DNA from: Verticiella sediminum
GTDB lineage: Bacteria; Pseudomonadota; Gammaproteobacteria; Burkholderiales; Burkholderiaceae_B
DNA length: 64,000 nt
Direction: 5' to 3'
Assembly (NCBI RefSeq): GCF_007558815.1
Contig: NZ_VLTJ01000011.1
Location: 1-64,000 of the forward strand
Within the stretch, counting starts at the first letter, position 1. Each line of letters begins with the position of its first letter. The notes below the pieces were generated by a model. That model had not been told where the DNA came from. It worked only from the letters and a program-made list of their open reading frames with translations, and searched no databases. Below are positions 20,153 to 28,557 of the stretch, piece after piece. The translations under genes and the position numbers were made by a program.

Positions 20153-20220
20153 ACAGGCCTATCCGTGAGCGCATCGCTGCCGCGAGCGTGGACGCGCCGT
20201 ACGTGGAGGTGTCGCGATGA
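20149..20220 (+). CDS. 23-residue small ORF bridging the YqjE- and YqjK-like genes
   Basis: ATG at 20149 overlaps the YqjE-like stop (ATGA), and its own stop TGA at 20218-20220 overlaps the start of the next gene (ATGA at 20217). GAGGAGGAG ends 5 bases before its ATG, one of the best ribosome-binding sites in the window. The peptide is MNRPIRERIAAASVDAPYVEVSR, quoted here by its ends only as basic N-terminus (NRPIRER) and C-terminus YVEVSR; it has no membrane segment. It may be a real microprotein or only a translational relay into the following gene. I recognise no family. Confidence 0.5.
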   Translation: MNRPIRERIAAASVDAPYVEVSR

Positions 20221-20615
20221 GCCAGTCGCAGGAACGGGCAGTGAGGATGGCCTTGCTGCAGGCCAGGGCCGAGGTCGAGCGCATCGAGCTCGCCCGCAAG
20301 ATTTCCGACGTGCGCGAAGCCAGCGAGCCCCGGAATTTGCTGCGCAACGTGTTGCCGGCGCCGCTGGCCCGGTTCTTTTCCGGCCAGCGCTCGGGCAGCG
20401 CGCGTGCGTCGGGAGGGGCGGGTGCGAGTGGCCATTCGCTGCTGGGCGAAGTCGTCAGCCAGGTCACGACCTTCTACAACCGGTACCCGCTGATGTGGTC
20501 GACTGCGGCCTCGTTCGTATTCCGGCGCACGCGCTTCAGCCGCTTGTTCCGGCTGCTGGGTTTTGCGCTCGCCGCGCAACGGGCGCTGCGCTTGGGCAAG
20601 GCCGCGCGGCGCTGA
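20217..20615 (+). CDS. YqjK-like protein
   Basis: A 132-residue protein placed where yqjK lies in the yqjDEK cluster. The N-terminal 40 residues are a charged helix (RMALLQARAEVERIELARK), the middle is a Gly/Ser/Ala-rich linker (about residues 58-73), and the C-terminal part, TFYNRYPLMWSTAASFVFRRTRF, resembles the short hydrophobic and basic core of YqjK. GGAGG lies 8 bases before the ATG, inside the 23-codon ORF. Similarity to YqjK is weak and context carries much of the call. A strong terminator follows 12 bases after the stop. Confidence 0.7.
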   Translation: MSQSQERAVRMALLQARAEVERIELARKISDVREASEPRNLLRNVLPAPLARFFSGQRSGSARASGGAGASGHSLLGEVVSQVTTFYNRYPLMWSTAASFVFRRTRFSRLFRLLGFALAAQRALRLGKAARR

Positions 20616-20627
20616 GGGCCGATGCAA

Positions 20628-20660
20628 CGAAGCGGGGCGCCTTCTGGGCGCCCCGCTTCG
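20628..20660 (+). terminator. Rho-independent terminator after the YqjDEK-like cluster
   Basis: Arms CGAAGCGGGGCGCC (20628-20641) and GGCGCCCCGCTTCG (20647-20660) are perfectly complementary over 14 bases with a 5-base loop, followed by TTT. It sits between the YqjK-like stop and the convergent ubiD end, so it can serve both directions. Confidence 0.8.
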
Positions 20661-20687
20661 TTTGCCGGGCTGCGTTTCAGAGCGCCG

Positions 20688-22217
20688 TCAAAGCCCCAAT
20701 TGGCCCCACATGGCGTCCACGCGTTCGCGTACCGCGGCGTCCATCACGATGGGACGGCCCCACTCGCGCGGGGTCTCGGCCGGCCACTTGTTGGTGGCGT
20801 CCATCCCCATCTTGCCGCCCAGGCCTGACACCGGCGAGGCGAAATCCAGGTAGTCGATCGGCGTGTTGTCCACCAGGACGGTATCGCGCACCGGGTCCAT
20901 GCGCGTGGTCATCGCCCACACCACTTCCTTCCAGTCGCGGATGTCGACATCGTCGTCCACCACGATGATGAACTTGGTGTACATGAACTGGCGCAGCACG
21001 CTCCAGATGCCGAACATCACGCGCTTGGCGTGGCCCGGGTACTGCTTGCGGATCGACACCACCGCCAGCCGGTAGCTGCAGCCTTCGGGCGGCAGGTAGA
21101 AGTCGACGATCTCGGGCAACTGGCGGCGCAGCAGCGGCACGAACACTTCGTTCAGCGCCACGCCGAGCACGGCCGGCTCGTCGGGCGGTTTGCCGGTATA
21201 GGTGGAGTGGTAGATCGGGTCGCGCCGCATGGTGATGCGCTCGACCGTGAACACCGGAAACCACTCCTGCTCGTTGTAATAGCCGGTGTGATCGCCGTAG
21301 GGGCCCTCGAGCGCCATCTCGTAGCCGGCCGGCGAGCCGCCTTTGCCCAGTCGGGCCGGGTCGGTGTCGGCGGGCAGGATATGGCCTTCGAGGATGATCT
21401 CGGCGCTGGCGGGCACCATGAGTTCGCTGCCCAGGGCCTTGGCGACCTCGGTGCGCCCGCCGCGCAGCAGGCCGGCGAACTGGTATTCCGACAGCGCATC
21501 GGGCACGGGCGTGACCGCGCCCAGCGTGGTCGCCGGGTCGGCGCCCAGCGCGACGGCGATGGGAAAGGGCTGGCCGGGATAGGCCAGGGCGTGCTCGCGA
21601 AAGTCCAGTGCGCCGCCGCGCTGCGCCAGCCAGCGCATGATGAGCTTGTTGCGGCCGATCGGCTGCTGGCGGTAGATGCCGAGGTTCTGGCGCTTGCGAT
21701 GCGGCCCGCGCGTGACCACCAGGCCCCAGGTGAGCAGCGGGGCGGCGTCCCCGGGCCAGCAGTGCTGGATGGGCAACCGGGCCAGGTCGACATCGTCGCC
21801 TTCGATCACGACCTCCTGGCAGGGCGCCGAGCGCACTGTGCGCGGCGCCATGTCCCACAAGGCGGACTTGAGCATCGCGACCTTGCCGAAGGCATCCTTC
21901 AGCCCGCGCGGCGGCTCGGGTTCACGCAGCGAGGCGAGCAGTTCGCCCACGCCGCGCAGCGCCATGACCGAGTCCTCGCCCATGCCGAGCGCCACGCGCT
22001 GCGGCGTGCCGAACAGGTTGGCCAGCACCGGCATGCGCTGCGGGCGGCCCTGGGCGTCCGTCGGATTCTCGAACAACAGGGCGGGTCCGCCGGCTTTCAG
22101 CACACGATCACAGATTTCCGTGATTTCGAGGTGCGTCGATACGGGGGCGGTGATGCGCTTGAGCTCACCGCGGGCTTCCAGGCGCGCCATGAAATCCCGC
22201 AAATCTTTGTACTTCAT
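20688..22217 (-). CDS. ubiD: 4-hydroxy-3-polyprenylbenzoate decarboxylase
   Basis: Prenylated-FMN-dependent decarboxylase of ubiquinone biosynthesis; it removes the carboxyl group from the polyprenylated benzoate ring and needs UbiX for its cofactor. The 509-residue length is normal. It starts [19 protein letters not shown], the family N-terminus, and contains [22 protein letters not shown], the metal/prFMN region [16 protein letters not shown] and the catalytic-loop segment [19 protein letters not shown]. The C-terminal [20 protein letters not shown] is also conserved. Product quinone is the electron acceptor for GlpD and complex I encoded in the same window. The start at 22217 is clear. Confidence 0.96.
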   Translation of the reverse strand: MKYKDLRDFMARLEARGELKRITAPVSTHLEITEICDRVLKAGGPALLFENPTDAQGRPQRMPVLANLFGTPQRVALGMGEDSVMALRGVGELLASLREPEPPRGLKDAFGKVAMLKSALWDMAPRTVRSAPCQEVVIEGDDVDLARLPIQHCWPGDAAPLLTWGLVVTRGPHRKRQNLGIYRQQPIGRNKLIMRWLAQRGGALDFREHALAYPGQPFPIAVALGADPATTLGAVTPVPDALSEYQFAGLLRGGRTEVAKALGSELMVPASAEIILEGHILPADTDPARLGKGGSPAGYEMALEGPYGDHTGYYNEQEWFPVFTVERITMRRDPIYHSTYTGKPPDEPAVLGVALNEVFVPLLRRQLPEIVDFYLPPEGCSYRLAVVSIRKQYPGHAKRVMFGIWSVLRQFMYTKFIIVVDDDVDIRDWKEVVWAMTTRMDPVRDTVLVDNTPIDYLDFASPVSGLGGKMGMDATNKWPAETPREWGRPIVMDAAVRERVDAMWGQLGL

Positions 22218-22281
22218 GAGTTTGCTTACCGAAATCTTACAAAAAAATCAAGTTATACCCGGCTGAATAAAGGTTTTTTCC

Positions 22282-22311
22282 TTGCCGCGATGAAAAGGCC
22301 CTTTCTAAAAT
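22282..22311 (+). promoter_or_regulatory. Predicted promoter of the lytic transglycosylase gene
   Basis: TTGCCG at 22282-22287 and TAAAAT at 22306-22311 with an 18-base spacer, about 165 bases before the ATG. The -10 is followed by GGCG; the same TAAAATGGCG string occurs before tkt. Confidence 0.45.
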
Positions 22312-22476
22312 GGCGCCCGACTCCCCCGCATGTCGACACGCCAGCGACACGAGCGCGCTGCGTGTGGACGTTTTTTTTCATCCAAGTGTGCCGCGTCAGC
22401 GTCACCCAACGGGTACGGCCATATAGGATACCGTTCGAGTGTCCGGTCGTGCAGGTTCCCCCGTCAGGAGGTAAAC

Positions 22477-23418
22477 ATGCCCGACGCGCAAGGTCCAAGT
22501 ACGTTGCGTATTGCAGTTCCGGCCGGCGCACGGCCGGCCGGCGGCGCCAAGCGCGCCGCCCAGGCACTCGCCACCGCCATCGTGGCCGGTGCCATCTTCG
22601 TCGCGTCGCCTGCAGCGCATGCCGGCAGCGACGGACGCAGTGAAGTCGCCGTGGTGGATTCCACGGCGTCCTCCAGCTTTCTGCTGGAAGTCGCCCATGC
22701 GTTGGAAAACGCCCGTGGCGATGTCACCGTGCCCCGCAAGAAAGGTGCCAGCGGCGAGAACCCGACGGTCAGGCTGCAGGCGCTGCAGGACTACATCGGC
22801 TCGAAGTACCAGGTGAACACCAATGGCCTGCGTTCGGTCATCGAGACCGCCTGGGCCGTGGGCGGCTCGATGAAGCTCGACCCGCTGCTGCTGCTGGCCG
22901 TGATGGCGATCGAGTCGAGCTTCGATCCGCGCGCCGAGAGCGGCAAGGGTGCGCAGGGCCTGATGCAGGTCATGACGCGCATCCATCGCGACAAGTTCGA
23001 GCCCTACGGCGGAACCAAGGCGGCCTGGCATCCCGAGGCCAACATCAACGTCGGCGCGCAGATCCTGCGCGACTGTATCGAACGCCGCGGCTCCGTGCCG
23101 GGCGGGCTGACGTGCTATGTGGGTTCGCCCGGCACGGCGAGCGCCTATGGCCGCAGGGTCCTGGCCGAGCGCGACCGCCTGCGCGCCGCGCTGCTGCCCG
23201 AACCGGCCGCCGCCATGGTGGCCGATGCCGCGCCGCAGGCCCCCGCCGCGGCCGTGGCGGCGTCCCGAGGGGCGGCTGCGGCCGCAACCCAGGTGGCCGC
23301 CGGCGCGCCGGCGCCGCGGCCCACCACGCTGAGCCAGGCGGCGCATGACGGCGACATCTCGAACGAGCCGACCGAGATCACCGCGTCGCTGACCGAGCGG
23401 GAACTCTCGGCCATGTAG
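22477..23418 (+). CDS. Secreted lytic transglycosylase (SLT domain)
   Basis: A 313-residue exported murein hydrolase. The N-terminus is basic then hydrophobic (about residues 28-48) and ends AAHA, a plausible signal peptidase I site. The SLT goose-lysozyme-like domain begins near residue 120: LLLLAVMAIESSFDPRA carries the catalytic Glu146, followed by GKGAQGLMQVM and NINVGAQILRDCI. The last 90 residues are Ala/Pro-rich and look disordered. The ATG at 22477 has AGGAGGT 6 bases upstream. It is divergent from ubiD, and a long hairpin follows 9 bases after its stop. It cleaves glycan strands; the specific cellular role is open. Confidence 0.88.
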   Translation: MPDAQGPSTLRIAVPAGARPAGGAKRAAQALATAIVAGAIFVASPAAHAGSDGRSEVAVVDSTASSSFLLEVAHALENARGDVTVPRKKGASGENPTVRLQALQDYIGSKYQVNTNGLRSVIETAWAVGGSMKLDPLLLLAVMAIESSFDPRAESGKGAQGLMQVMTRIHRDKFEPYGGTKAAWHPEANINVGAQILRDCIERRGSVPGGLTCYVGSPGTASAYGRRVLAERDRLRAALLPEPAAAMVADAAPQAPAAAVAASRGAAAAATQVAAGAPAPRPTTLSQAAHDGDISNEPTEITASLTERELSAM

Positions 23419-23426
23419 GCTTCGTT

Positions 23427-23509
23427 CCCCAGGCGCTGCACAGGCAAGGTGCGTCGCGCCGCCTTGGGTACGCCCAAGCGACGCGACGCAGTCTGCGCAG
23501 AGCCTGGGG
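23427..23509. repeat. 83-base near-perfect long hairpin
   Basis: Nested arms pair almost end to end: CCCCAGGC (23427-23434) with GCCTGGGG (23502-23509), CTGC with GCAG, CAGGC with GTCTG, TGCGTCGCG (23450-23458) with CGCGACGCA (23482-23490), and CTTGGG (23463-23468) with CCCAAG (23473-23478) around a TACG loop. It begins 9 bases after the transglycosylase stop. No T-run follows, so it is a poor classical terminator; a mobile palindromic repeat or structured 3' RNA is equally possible. Confidence 0.65.
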
Positions 23510-23595
23510 CAAACCCGAGGGGAGCCCGGCAGATTGCGCCTGGCTGCATCCTGTACCATGCAGACTTTCCTTCGCGTGAGCGGAGTCGGGTACGG

Positions 23596-24450
23596 ATGCA
23601 AGCGTCTCGGCGTGCCTTTCTGACGGGCGGTGCGGCTCTGGCGAGCGACTGGGGGCGTTTCTGCCTGCGCCTCGCGCGCAGTGTGCGCGGCGCCCTGGAC
23701 GACCTCTCGCAGCCTGGCTTGCCGGGTTTTGCCCGTTTGCGTGCGGCGTGCGCCGAGGATCTGCGGCACGCGCTCGCGATCTGCGCCGACAGCGGCGTGC
23801 GCGTGAGCGCCCATGCGCCGTCTCGGCCATCCCCCCATCCCACCGTGCAGTTCGACGTATCCGCACTGGCCGCGATCCGCCGCGACGGCGCGTTGCTGCA
23901 CGTCGAGCCTGGCGCCCGGGTCGATGCTGTGCGGGCCTGCCTGCCACACGCCTGTCCCGGCACGGCGCCGCAGGCCAGCGTGCTCGACTGGCTGGCGGAT
24001 CCGCAGATGCATGGCTGGCCCTCTCTTCAGTGCGCACGCAGCGGCCTCGTCGATGCCGACGTCCTGCTGGCCGATGGTGCGGCGCAGTATCTGGGCGCCT
24101 TCGGCAGCCAGAGCGCGGCGCCCGCCTTGCGTGGCGACGCCTCGCGCATCGTCTCCCGGCTCTTTGTGCTCTCCCGTGAACCGGCGCTGGCTGGGTGGCT
24201 GGCTGCACCGGCCTGGCCCATGCGATTCCGTCTCGATGCACTGCGTCAAGCCGAGCCCAATCTGGCCTATTTGCTGCTGGGCGGCGCGGGCGCGCTCGCC
24301 TGGCCGGAGCGCGTGCGCCTGCGCGCCGTCGATCCTCATGTCCCGCCGGCCCGGCCCGGCGGCCACCCTGGCGCGAGCGCCCTCGACACCGAGGTCAAAC
24401 GCGCCTTCGATCCGCACGGCCGCCTGATCGAAGGCCTGCCGGTTGTGTAA
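23596..24450 (+). CDS. GlcE-like FAD-binding protein, probably divergent
   Basis: A 284-residue protein resembling the FAD-linked oxidase (PCMH) family, closest in layout to glycolate oxidase subunit GlcE. The segment VQFDVSALAAIRRDGALLHVEPGARVDAV (around residues 80-107) matches the start of a PCMH fold, and the ending VKRAFDPHGRLIEGLPVV resembles the family's 'FDPxGxLNPG' tail. Between these, flavin-contact motifs are hard to find, and the protein is shorter than the usual 350 or more residues. The N-terminus reads SRRAFLTGGAALA, a twin-arginine-like leader. The ATG at 23596 is not backed by a strong ribosome-binding site. FAD binding and export are both inferences. maeB follows 50 bases later. 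Confidence 0.6.
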   Translation: MQASRRAFLTGGAALASDWGRFCLRLARSVRGALDDLSQPGLPGFARLRAACAEDLRHALAICADSGVRVSAHAPSRPSPHPTVQFDVSALAAIRRDGALLHVEPGARVDAVRACLPHACPGTAPQASVLDWLADPQMHGWPSLQCARSGLVDADVLLADGAAQYLGAFGSQSAAPALRGDASRIVSRLFVLSREPALAGWLAAPAWPMRFRLDALRQAEPNLAYLLLGGAGALAWPERVRLRAVDPHVPPARPGGHPGASALDTEVKRAFDPHGRLIEGLPVV

Positions 24451-24500
24451 GCCAGCCGTGGCGGACGATAATTCGCATTCTTCTCGTAGACGTGTGAAGT

Positions 24501-26789
24501 ATGGACCCCACATTTCGTAAGGCCGCGCTCGAATACCACGAGCTCGGACGTCCCGGCAAAATCTCGGTCACACCGACCAAGCATCTCACCAACCAGCGCG
24601 ATCTCGCGCTTGCCTATTCGCCTGGCGTTGCCGCGGCCTGCGAAGAAATCGTCGACGATCCGGCAAACGCGGTGCGCTACACCGCGCGCGGCAACCTGGT
24701 CGGCGTGATCACCAACGGCACCGCGGTGCTGGGCCTGGGCAACATCGGCGCGCTCGCCTCCAAGCCGGTAATGGAGGGCAAGGCGGTCCTTTTCAAGAAG
24801 TTCGCCGGCATCGACGTCTTCGACATCGAGGTCAACGAAACCGATCCGGACAAGTTCGTCGAGGTGGTCGCAGCGCTCGAGCCGACCTTCGGCGGCATCA
24901 ATCTCGAGGACATCAAGGCGCCCGAGTGCTTCGAGATCGAGCGCAAGCTGCGCTCGCGCATGAAGATCCCGGTCTTTCACGATGACCAGCACGGCACGGC
25001 GATCACGGTCGCGGCCGCGTTCATCAACGGCCTGAAGGTGGTCGGCAAGGAGATCGGCAAGGTCAAGCTCGTGACCTCGGGCGCCGGCGCGGCCGCGCTG
25101 ACCTGCCTGGAGCTGATGGTCAGCCTGGGCCTGAAGCGCGAGAACATCTGGGTTACCGACATCGAAGGTGTGGTCTACGAGGGTCGCCAGGTGCTCATGG
25201 ACCCTGACAAGGCGCGTTTCGCCCAGAAGACCGACGCGCGCAAGCTCGCCGAGGTCATCGGCGGCGCCGATGTGTTCCTCGGCCTGTCGGCGGGCGGCGT
25301 GCTCAAGGCCGACATGATCGCCGCCATGGCCGATCGCCCGCTCATCCTCGCGCTCGCCAACCCGACGCCCGAAGCGCTGCCCGAGGAAGTCTTCGCGGTG
25401 CGCTCGGATGCGGTGATGGCCACGGGCCGCTCGGACTATCCGAACCAGGTCAACAACGTCCTGTGCTTTCCCTACATCTTCCGCGGCGCGCTCGACGTGG
25501 GCGCCACTACCATCACCAAGGAAATGGAGATCGCCGCGGTGCATGCCATCGCCGGCCTCGCCCAGGAAGAAATGAGCGACGTCGTGGCGCTGGCCTACGG
25601 CCGCACGGACATCTCGTTCGGCCCCGAGTACCTGATTCCCAAGCCGTTCGACCCGCGCTTGATCGTGCGGATCGCGCCGGCGGTGGCGCAGGCGGCCATG
25701 GACGGTGGCGTGGCCACCCGGCCGATCGCCGACATGGACGCCTACACCAACCAGCTCCAGCAGTTCGTCTACCACTCGGGCGCGTTCATGAAGCCGGTGT
25801 TCGCGCTGGCCAAGCAACTCGTGCGCGAAGGCGGCAAGAGCCGCATCGTGTTCACCGAGGGCGAGGACGACCGCGTGCTGCGCGCGGCCCAGATCGTGAT
25901 CGACGAGAAGCTCGCGCGCCCGATCCTGGTCGGCCGCCCCTCCGTGCTCGCCGCTCGGATCGAGAAGGCCGGGCTGCGCATGCGCCTGGGCGTGGACGTG
26001 GACGTCACCAACCCCGAGTTCGACCAGCGCTTTCGCCAGTACTGGACGGCCTACTGGGAGATCATGAACCGTCGCGGGATCACGCAGGACCTGGCCAAGG
26101 TCGAGATGCGCCGCCGCCTGACGCTCATCGGCGCGATGATGATCCGCCTGGGCGAGGCCGACGGCATGATTTGCGGCACCGTGGGCCTGTTCGGCAACCA
26201 CCTGCGCTATATCGACGAGGTGATCGGCAAGCGCGAGGGCGCCAAGGTCTACGCCGCCATGAACTTCCTGGTACTGCCCGAGCGCACCATCGCGATGGTG
26301 GACACGCACGTCAACGAGGACCCCAGCGCCGAGGAGATCGCGAACATCACGATCATGGCGGCCGAGGAGATGAAGCGCCTGAACCTCGAGCCCAAGGCGG
26401 CGCTGCTCTCGCACTCGAATTTCGGCTCGCACAACTCGGCCTCCGCGGTGAAGCAGCGCGAAGCGCTCGAGATCCTGCGCCGCGAAGCGCCGTGGCTCGA
26501 GGTCGATGGCGAGATGCATGGCGACATCGCGCTCGACCCGGAAGCGCGCCAGCGCCTGCTGCCCACCTCCGCGCTGTCCGGTTCGGCGAACCTGCTGGTG
26601 TGCCCGACCATCGAGGCCGCCAACATCGCGTACAACCTGTTGAAGACCGCGGCGGGCGGCAACATCGCGGTGGGTCCGGTCCTGCTCGGTGCGAATGCGC
26701 CGGTGCACGTGCTCACGCCCAGCGCCACGGTGCGGCGCATCGTCAACCTCGCGGCGCTGGCCGTCCTGGATGCCAACTCGCAGCGCTGA
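24501..26789 (+). CDS. maeB: NADP-dependent malic enzyme with phosphotransacetylase-like domain
   Basis: Oxidative decarboxylation of malate to pyruvate with production of NADPH. The 762-residue protein has the bacterial hybrid layout: malic enzyme N-terminal and NAD-binding domains (about residues 15-425) and a C-terminal PTA_PTB domain (about 430-755) that in MaeB acts in acetyl-CoA regulation rather than catalysis. Visible malic enzyme marks are [44 protein letters not shown] and [14 protein letters not shown]. The PTA part has [14 protein letters not shown] and [14 protein letters not shown]. Start [14 protein letters not shown] is the family N-terminus. Its last 20 bases overlap the start of the patatin-like gene. 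Confidence 0.95.
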   Translation: MDPTFRKAALEYHELGRPGKISVTPTKHLTNQRDLALAYSPGVAAACEEIVDDPANAVRYTARGNLVGVITNGTAVLGLGNIGALASKPVMEGKAVLFKKFAGIDVFDIEVNETDPDKFVEVVAALEPTFGGINLEDIKAPECFEIERKLRSRMKIPVFHDDQHGTAITVAAAFINGLKVVGKEIGKVKLVTSGAGAAALTCLELMVSLGLKRENIWVTDIEGVVYEGRQVLMDPDKARFAQKTDARKLAEVIGGADVFLGLSAGGVLKADMIAAMADRPLILALANPTPEALPEEVFAVRSDAVMATGRSDYPNQVNNVLCFPYIFRGALDVGATTITKEMEIAAVHAIAGLAQEEMSDVVALAYGRTDISFGPEYLIPKPFDPRLIVRIAPAVAQAAMDGGVATRPIADMDAYTNQLQQFVYHSGAFMKPVFALAKQLVREGGKSRIVFTEGEDDRVLRAAQIVIDEKLARPILVGRPSVLAARIEKAGLRMRLGVDVDVTNPEFDQRFRQYWTAYWEIMNRRGITQDLAKVEMRRRLTLIGAMMIRLGEADGMICGTVGLFGNHLRYIDEVIGKREGAKVYAAMNFLVLPERTIAMVDTHVNEDPSAEEIANITIMAAEEMKRLNLEPKAALLSHSNFGSHNSASAVKQREALEILRREAPWLEVDGEMHGDIALDPEARQRLLPTSALSGSANLLVCPTIEAANIAYNLLKTAAGGNIAVGPVLLGANAPVHVLTPSATVRRIVNLAALAVLDANSQR

Positions 26790-27978
26790 CGCTGGCGCCA
26801 GAGGCGGTGCGCCCCTCACCGGGCTGGTCTTGACCGGGGGCGGCGCGCGCGCCGCCTACCAGGTCGGTGTCCTGAAGGCGGTGTACCGGCTGCTGGGCGA
26901 AACGCCCGGCAGCCTGTCGCGCAACCCCTTTCCCATCATCTGCGGCACCTCGGCCGGCGCGATCAACGCGACCGCGCTCGCCTGCGGCGCCGAGAACCCG
27001 CGCGCCGCCATGCGCCGGCTGTACGCGATCTGGGAGAACCTGCGCACCGAGAGGGTCTATCGCTCGGATTCGTTGGGCGTGATGCGCACCGGCGCGCGCT
27101 GGCTGTCCATGCTGTCGTTCGGCTGGATGCTCGCGCGCCTGCGCCGCAGTCGGCCGCGCTCGCTGCTCGACAATGCGCCGCTGGGCGAGCTGCTCGCTTT
27201 GACGCTCGACTTCCACCAGCTCGAGGACAATCTGGCGAACGGGGCCCTTGAGGCGCTCGCGGTGACCGCCTCGGGCTACACCTCGGGGCGCCATCTCACC
27301 TTCTACCAGACCCGCGGTGCCGTCGGTCCCTGGCAGCGCTCGCTGCGCCGCGCGGTGCGCGACCGGATCGCGGTGGACCATCTGCTGGCTTCCAGCGCCA
27401 TTCCCTTCATCTTCCCGGCGCGCCGCATCCAGGTCGGCGACTTCGCCGAGTGGTGCGGCGATGGCGCCATGCGCCAGCTCGCGCCGATCAGCCCGGCCAT
27501 TCATCTGGGCGCCGAGCGGGTGCTGGTGATCGGCGCCGGGCGCTCGCAGGAAAACCCCACCAGCGAGCGCGACCTCGGCTATCCTACGCTGGCACAGATC
27601 GGCGCCCATGCGCTGTCCAACATCTTCCTGGACAGCCTGTCGGCCGACATCGAGCAGCTCTCGCGCACCAACCAGGTCGCCGACCTGCTGTCGCCCGACA
27701 TGCGGCGCCACCTGGGCATACGTCAGATTTCGGTGCTGGCGATCACGCCCAGCCGCAACCTGGACGAGATCGCCGCCAGCCACGTGGGCGAGATGCCGGC
27801 CACCATGCGCGCGCTGCTAGGCGCGGTCGGGGTGTCCGGGGATGGGCGCCAGGCGCGCGGCGCCGGGCTGGTGTCCTACTTGCTGTTCGAGCCCGGCTAT
27901 ACGCGCGAACTGATCGCGCTGGGCTGGTCCGACGCCATGGCCAGGGCAAGCGAAGTGCGTGCTTTTTTCTCGGCCTGA
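26770..27978 (+). CDS. Patatin-like phospholipase
   Basis: A 402-residue lipid acyl hydrolase of the patatin family (RssA/YlbK branch). The oxyanion loop GGGARAAYQVGVL is at about residue 23, the nucleophile Ser61 is in CGTSAGAI, and the catalytic Asp lies in CGDGAMRQL near residue 240, giving the Ser-Asp dyad. No signal peptide is visible. A DUF3336-type or membrane region is not evident; residues 105-130 ([19 protein letters not shown]) are mildly hydrophobic then basic. The ATG at 26770 overlaps maeB by 20 bases in another frame, so translation may be coupled. Substrate lipid is unknown. Confidence 0.87.
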   Translation: MPTRSADAGARGGAPLTGLVLTGGGARAAYQVGVLKAVYRLLGETPGSLSRNPFPIICGTSAGAINATALACGAENPRAAMRRLYAIWENLRTERVYRSDSLGVMRTGARWLSMLSFGWMLARLRRSRPRSLLDNAPLGELLALTLDFHQLEDNLANGALEALAVTASGYTSGRHLTFYQTRGAVGPWQRSLRRAVRDRIAVDHLLASSAIPFIFPARRIQVGDFAEWCGDGAMRQLAPISPAIHLGAERVLVIGAGRSQENPTSERDLGYPTLAQIGAHALSNIFLDSLSADIEQLSRTNQVADLLSPDMRRHLGIRQISVLAITPSRNLDEIAASHVGEMPATMRALLGAVGVSGDGRQARGAGLVSYLLFEPGYTRELIALGWSDAMARASEVRAFFSA

Positions 27979-27990
27979 GCGGCGGACATC

Positions 27991-28032
27991 GGCCGCCCGT
28001 TGCAGGCGGCCGGGAAGGGCGGTATTTTTTTT
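27991..28032 (+). terminator. Possible terminator after the patatin-like gene
   Basis: GGCCGCC (27991-27997) pairs with GGCGGCC (28005-28011) over a 7-base loop. A run of eight T follows at 28025-28032, but 13 bases away from the stem, so the fit to a classical terminator is partial. Confidence 0.4.
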
Positions 28033-28160
28033 GCGCGACGGCGCGCCGTTCGATCGGCTTTTGCGGTTTAATCGCGCCCTTGCTTCGCTGCGTGATTTCG
28101 CGCATGCGTCGCGGGGCGTGAAGCAACAGCAACAGATACAACGCCAGGAGAGCAATCGTG

Positions 28161-28556
28161 ATGACCAGTACGCACGATTCCTTGCAAGAAGAGATACGCA
28201 AAGGCGGCCAGGTCCAGGCTGCGGAAGACGCCCTGGCCGGCGCGGCGGGCGCGCTCGGCTATGCCGTGTTTCCGGTCGATTGCGCCCGGGCCAAGTCCAA
28301 GTCCGCGGTCTTGCGCGCAATCGCCACCGCGGTCGACTTCCCGGAATTCTTCGGCGGCAACCTCGACGCGCTGCTCGATTGCCTGACCGCCACCGTGCTG
28401 GATCAGCCCGGGCCCGGCGCGCTGCTGCTGCTGAAGGACATCAACGGCGGGGAGCCGGCCCTGGCCGAGCATCTCGAAGACATCATGACCACTTTCGCCG
28501 ATGCGGCCGAGTACGTGCGCGACAACGGCAAGGTGCTGGCCTACGCCCGCCTGTGA
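28161..28556 (+). CDS. Barstar-family protein
   Basis: A 131-residue member of the barstar family (ribonuclease inhibitor fold). The recognisable core is AIATAVDFPEFFGGNLDALLDCL near residues 55-77, the helix and acidic loop by which barstar covers the active site of barnase, followed by a buried strand PGALLLLKDIN. AGGAG lies about 10 bases before the ATG; a GTG just before it (28158) is an alternative. No secreted barnase-type ribonuclease gene is seen in the window, so this is an orphan relative of an immunity protein. It ends one base from the convergent rsmE. Confidence 0.85.
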   Translation: MTSTHDSLQEEIRKGGQVQAAEDALAGAAGALGYAVFPVDCARAKSKSAVLRAIATAVDFPEFFGGNLDALLDCLTATVLDQPGPGALLLLKDINGGEPALAEHLEDIMTTFADAAEYVRDNGKVLAYARL

Positions 28557-28557
28557 C

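Noticed and set aside
22253-22567. Minus-strand frame over the transglycosylase promoter and leader
   Set aside because: It lies opposite the signal-peptide coding region and the promoter, and has no recognisable domain.
26770-26789. Overlap of maeB and the patatin-like gene as a frameshift or fusion
   Set aside because: Both proteins have complete, normal ends; a 20-base overlap in different frames is an ordinary coupled arrangement.
24336-26819. 827-codon minus-strand frame opposite maeB
   Set aside because: Mirror of the malic enzyme coding sequence; composition is typical of an antisense shadow.
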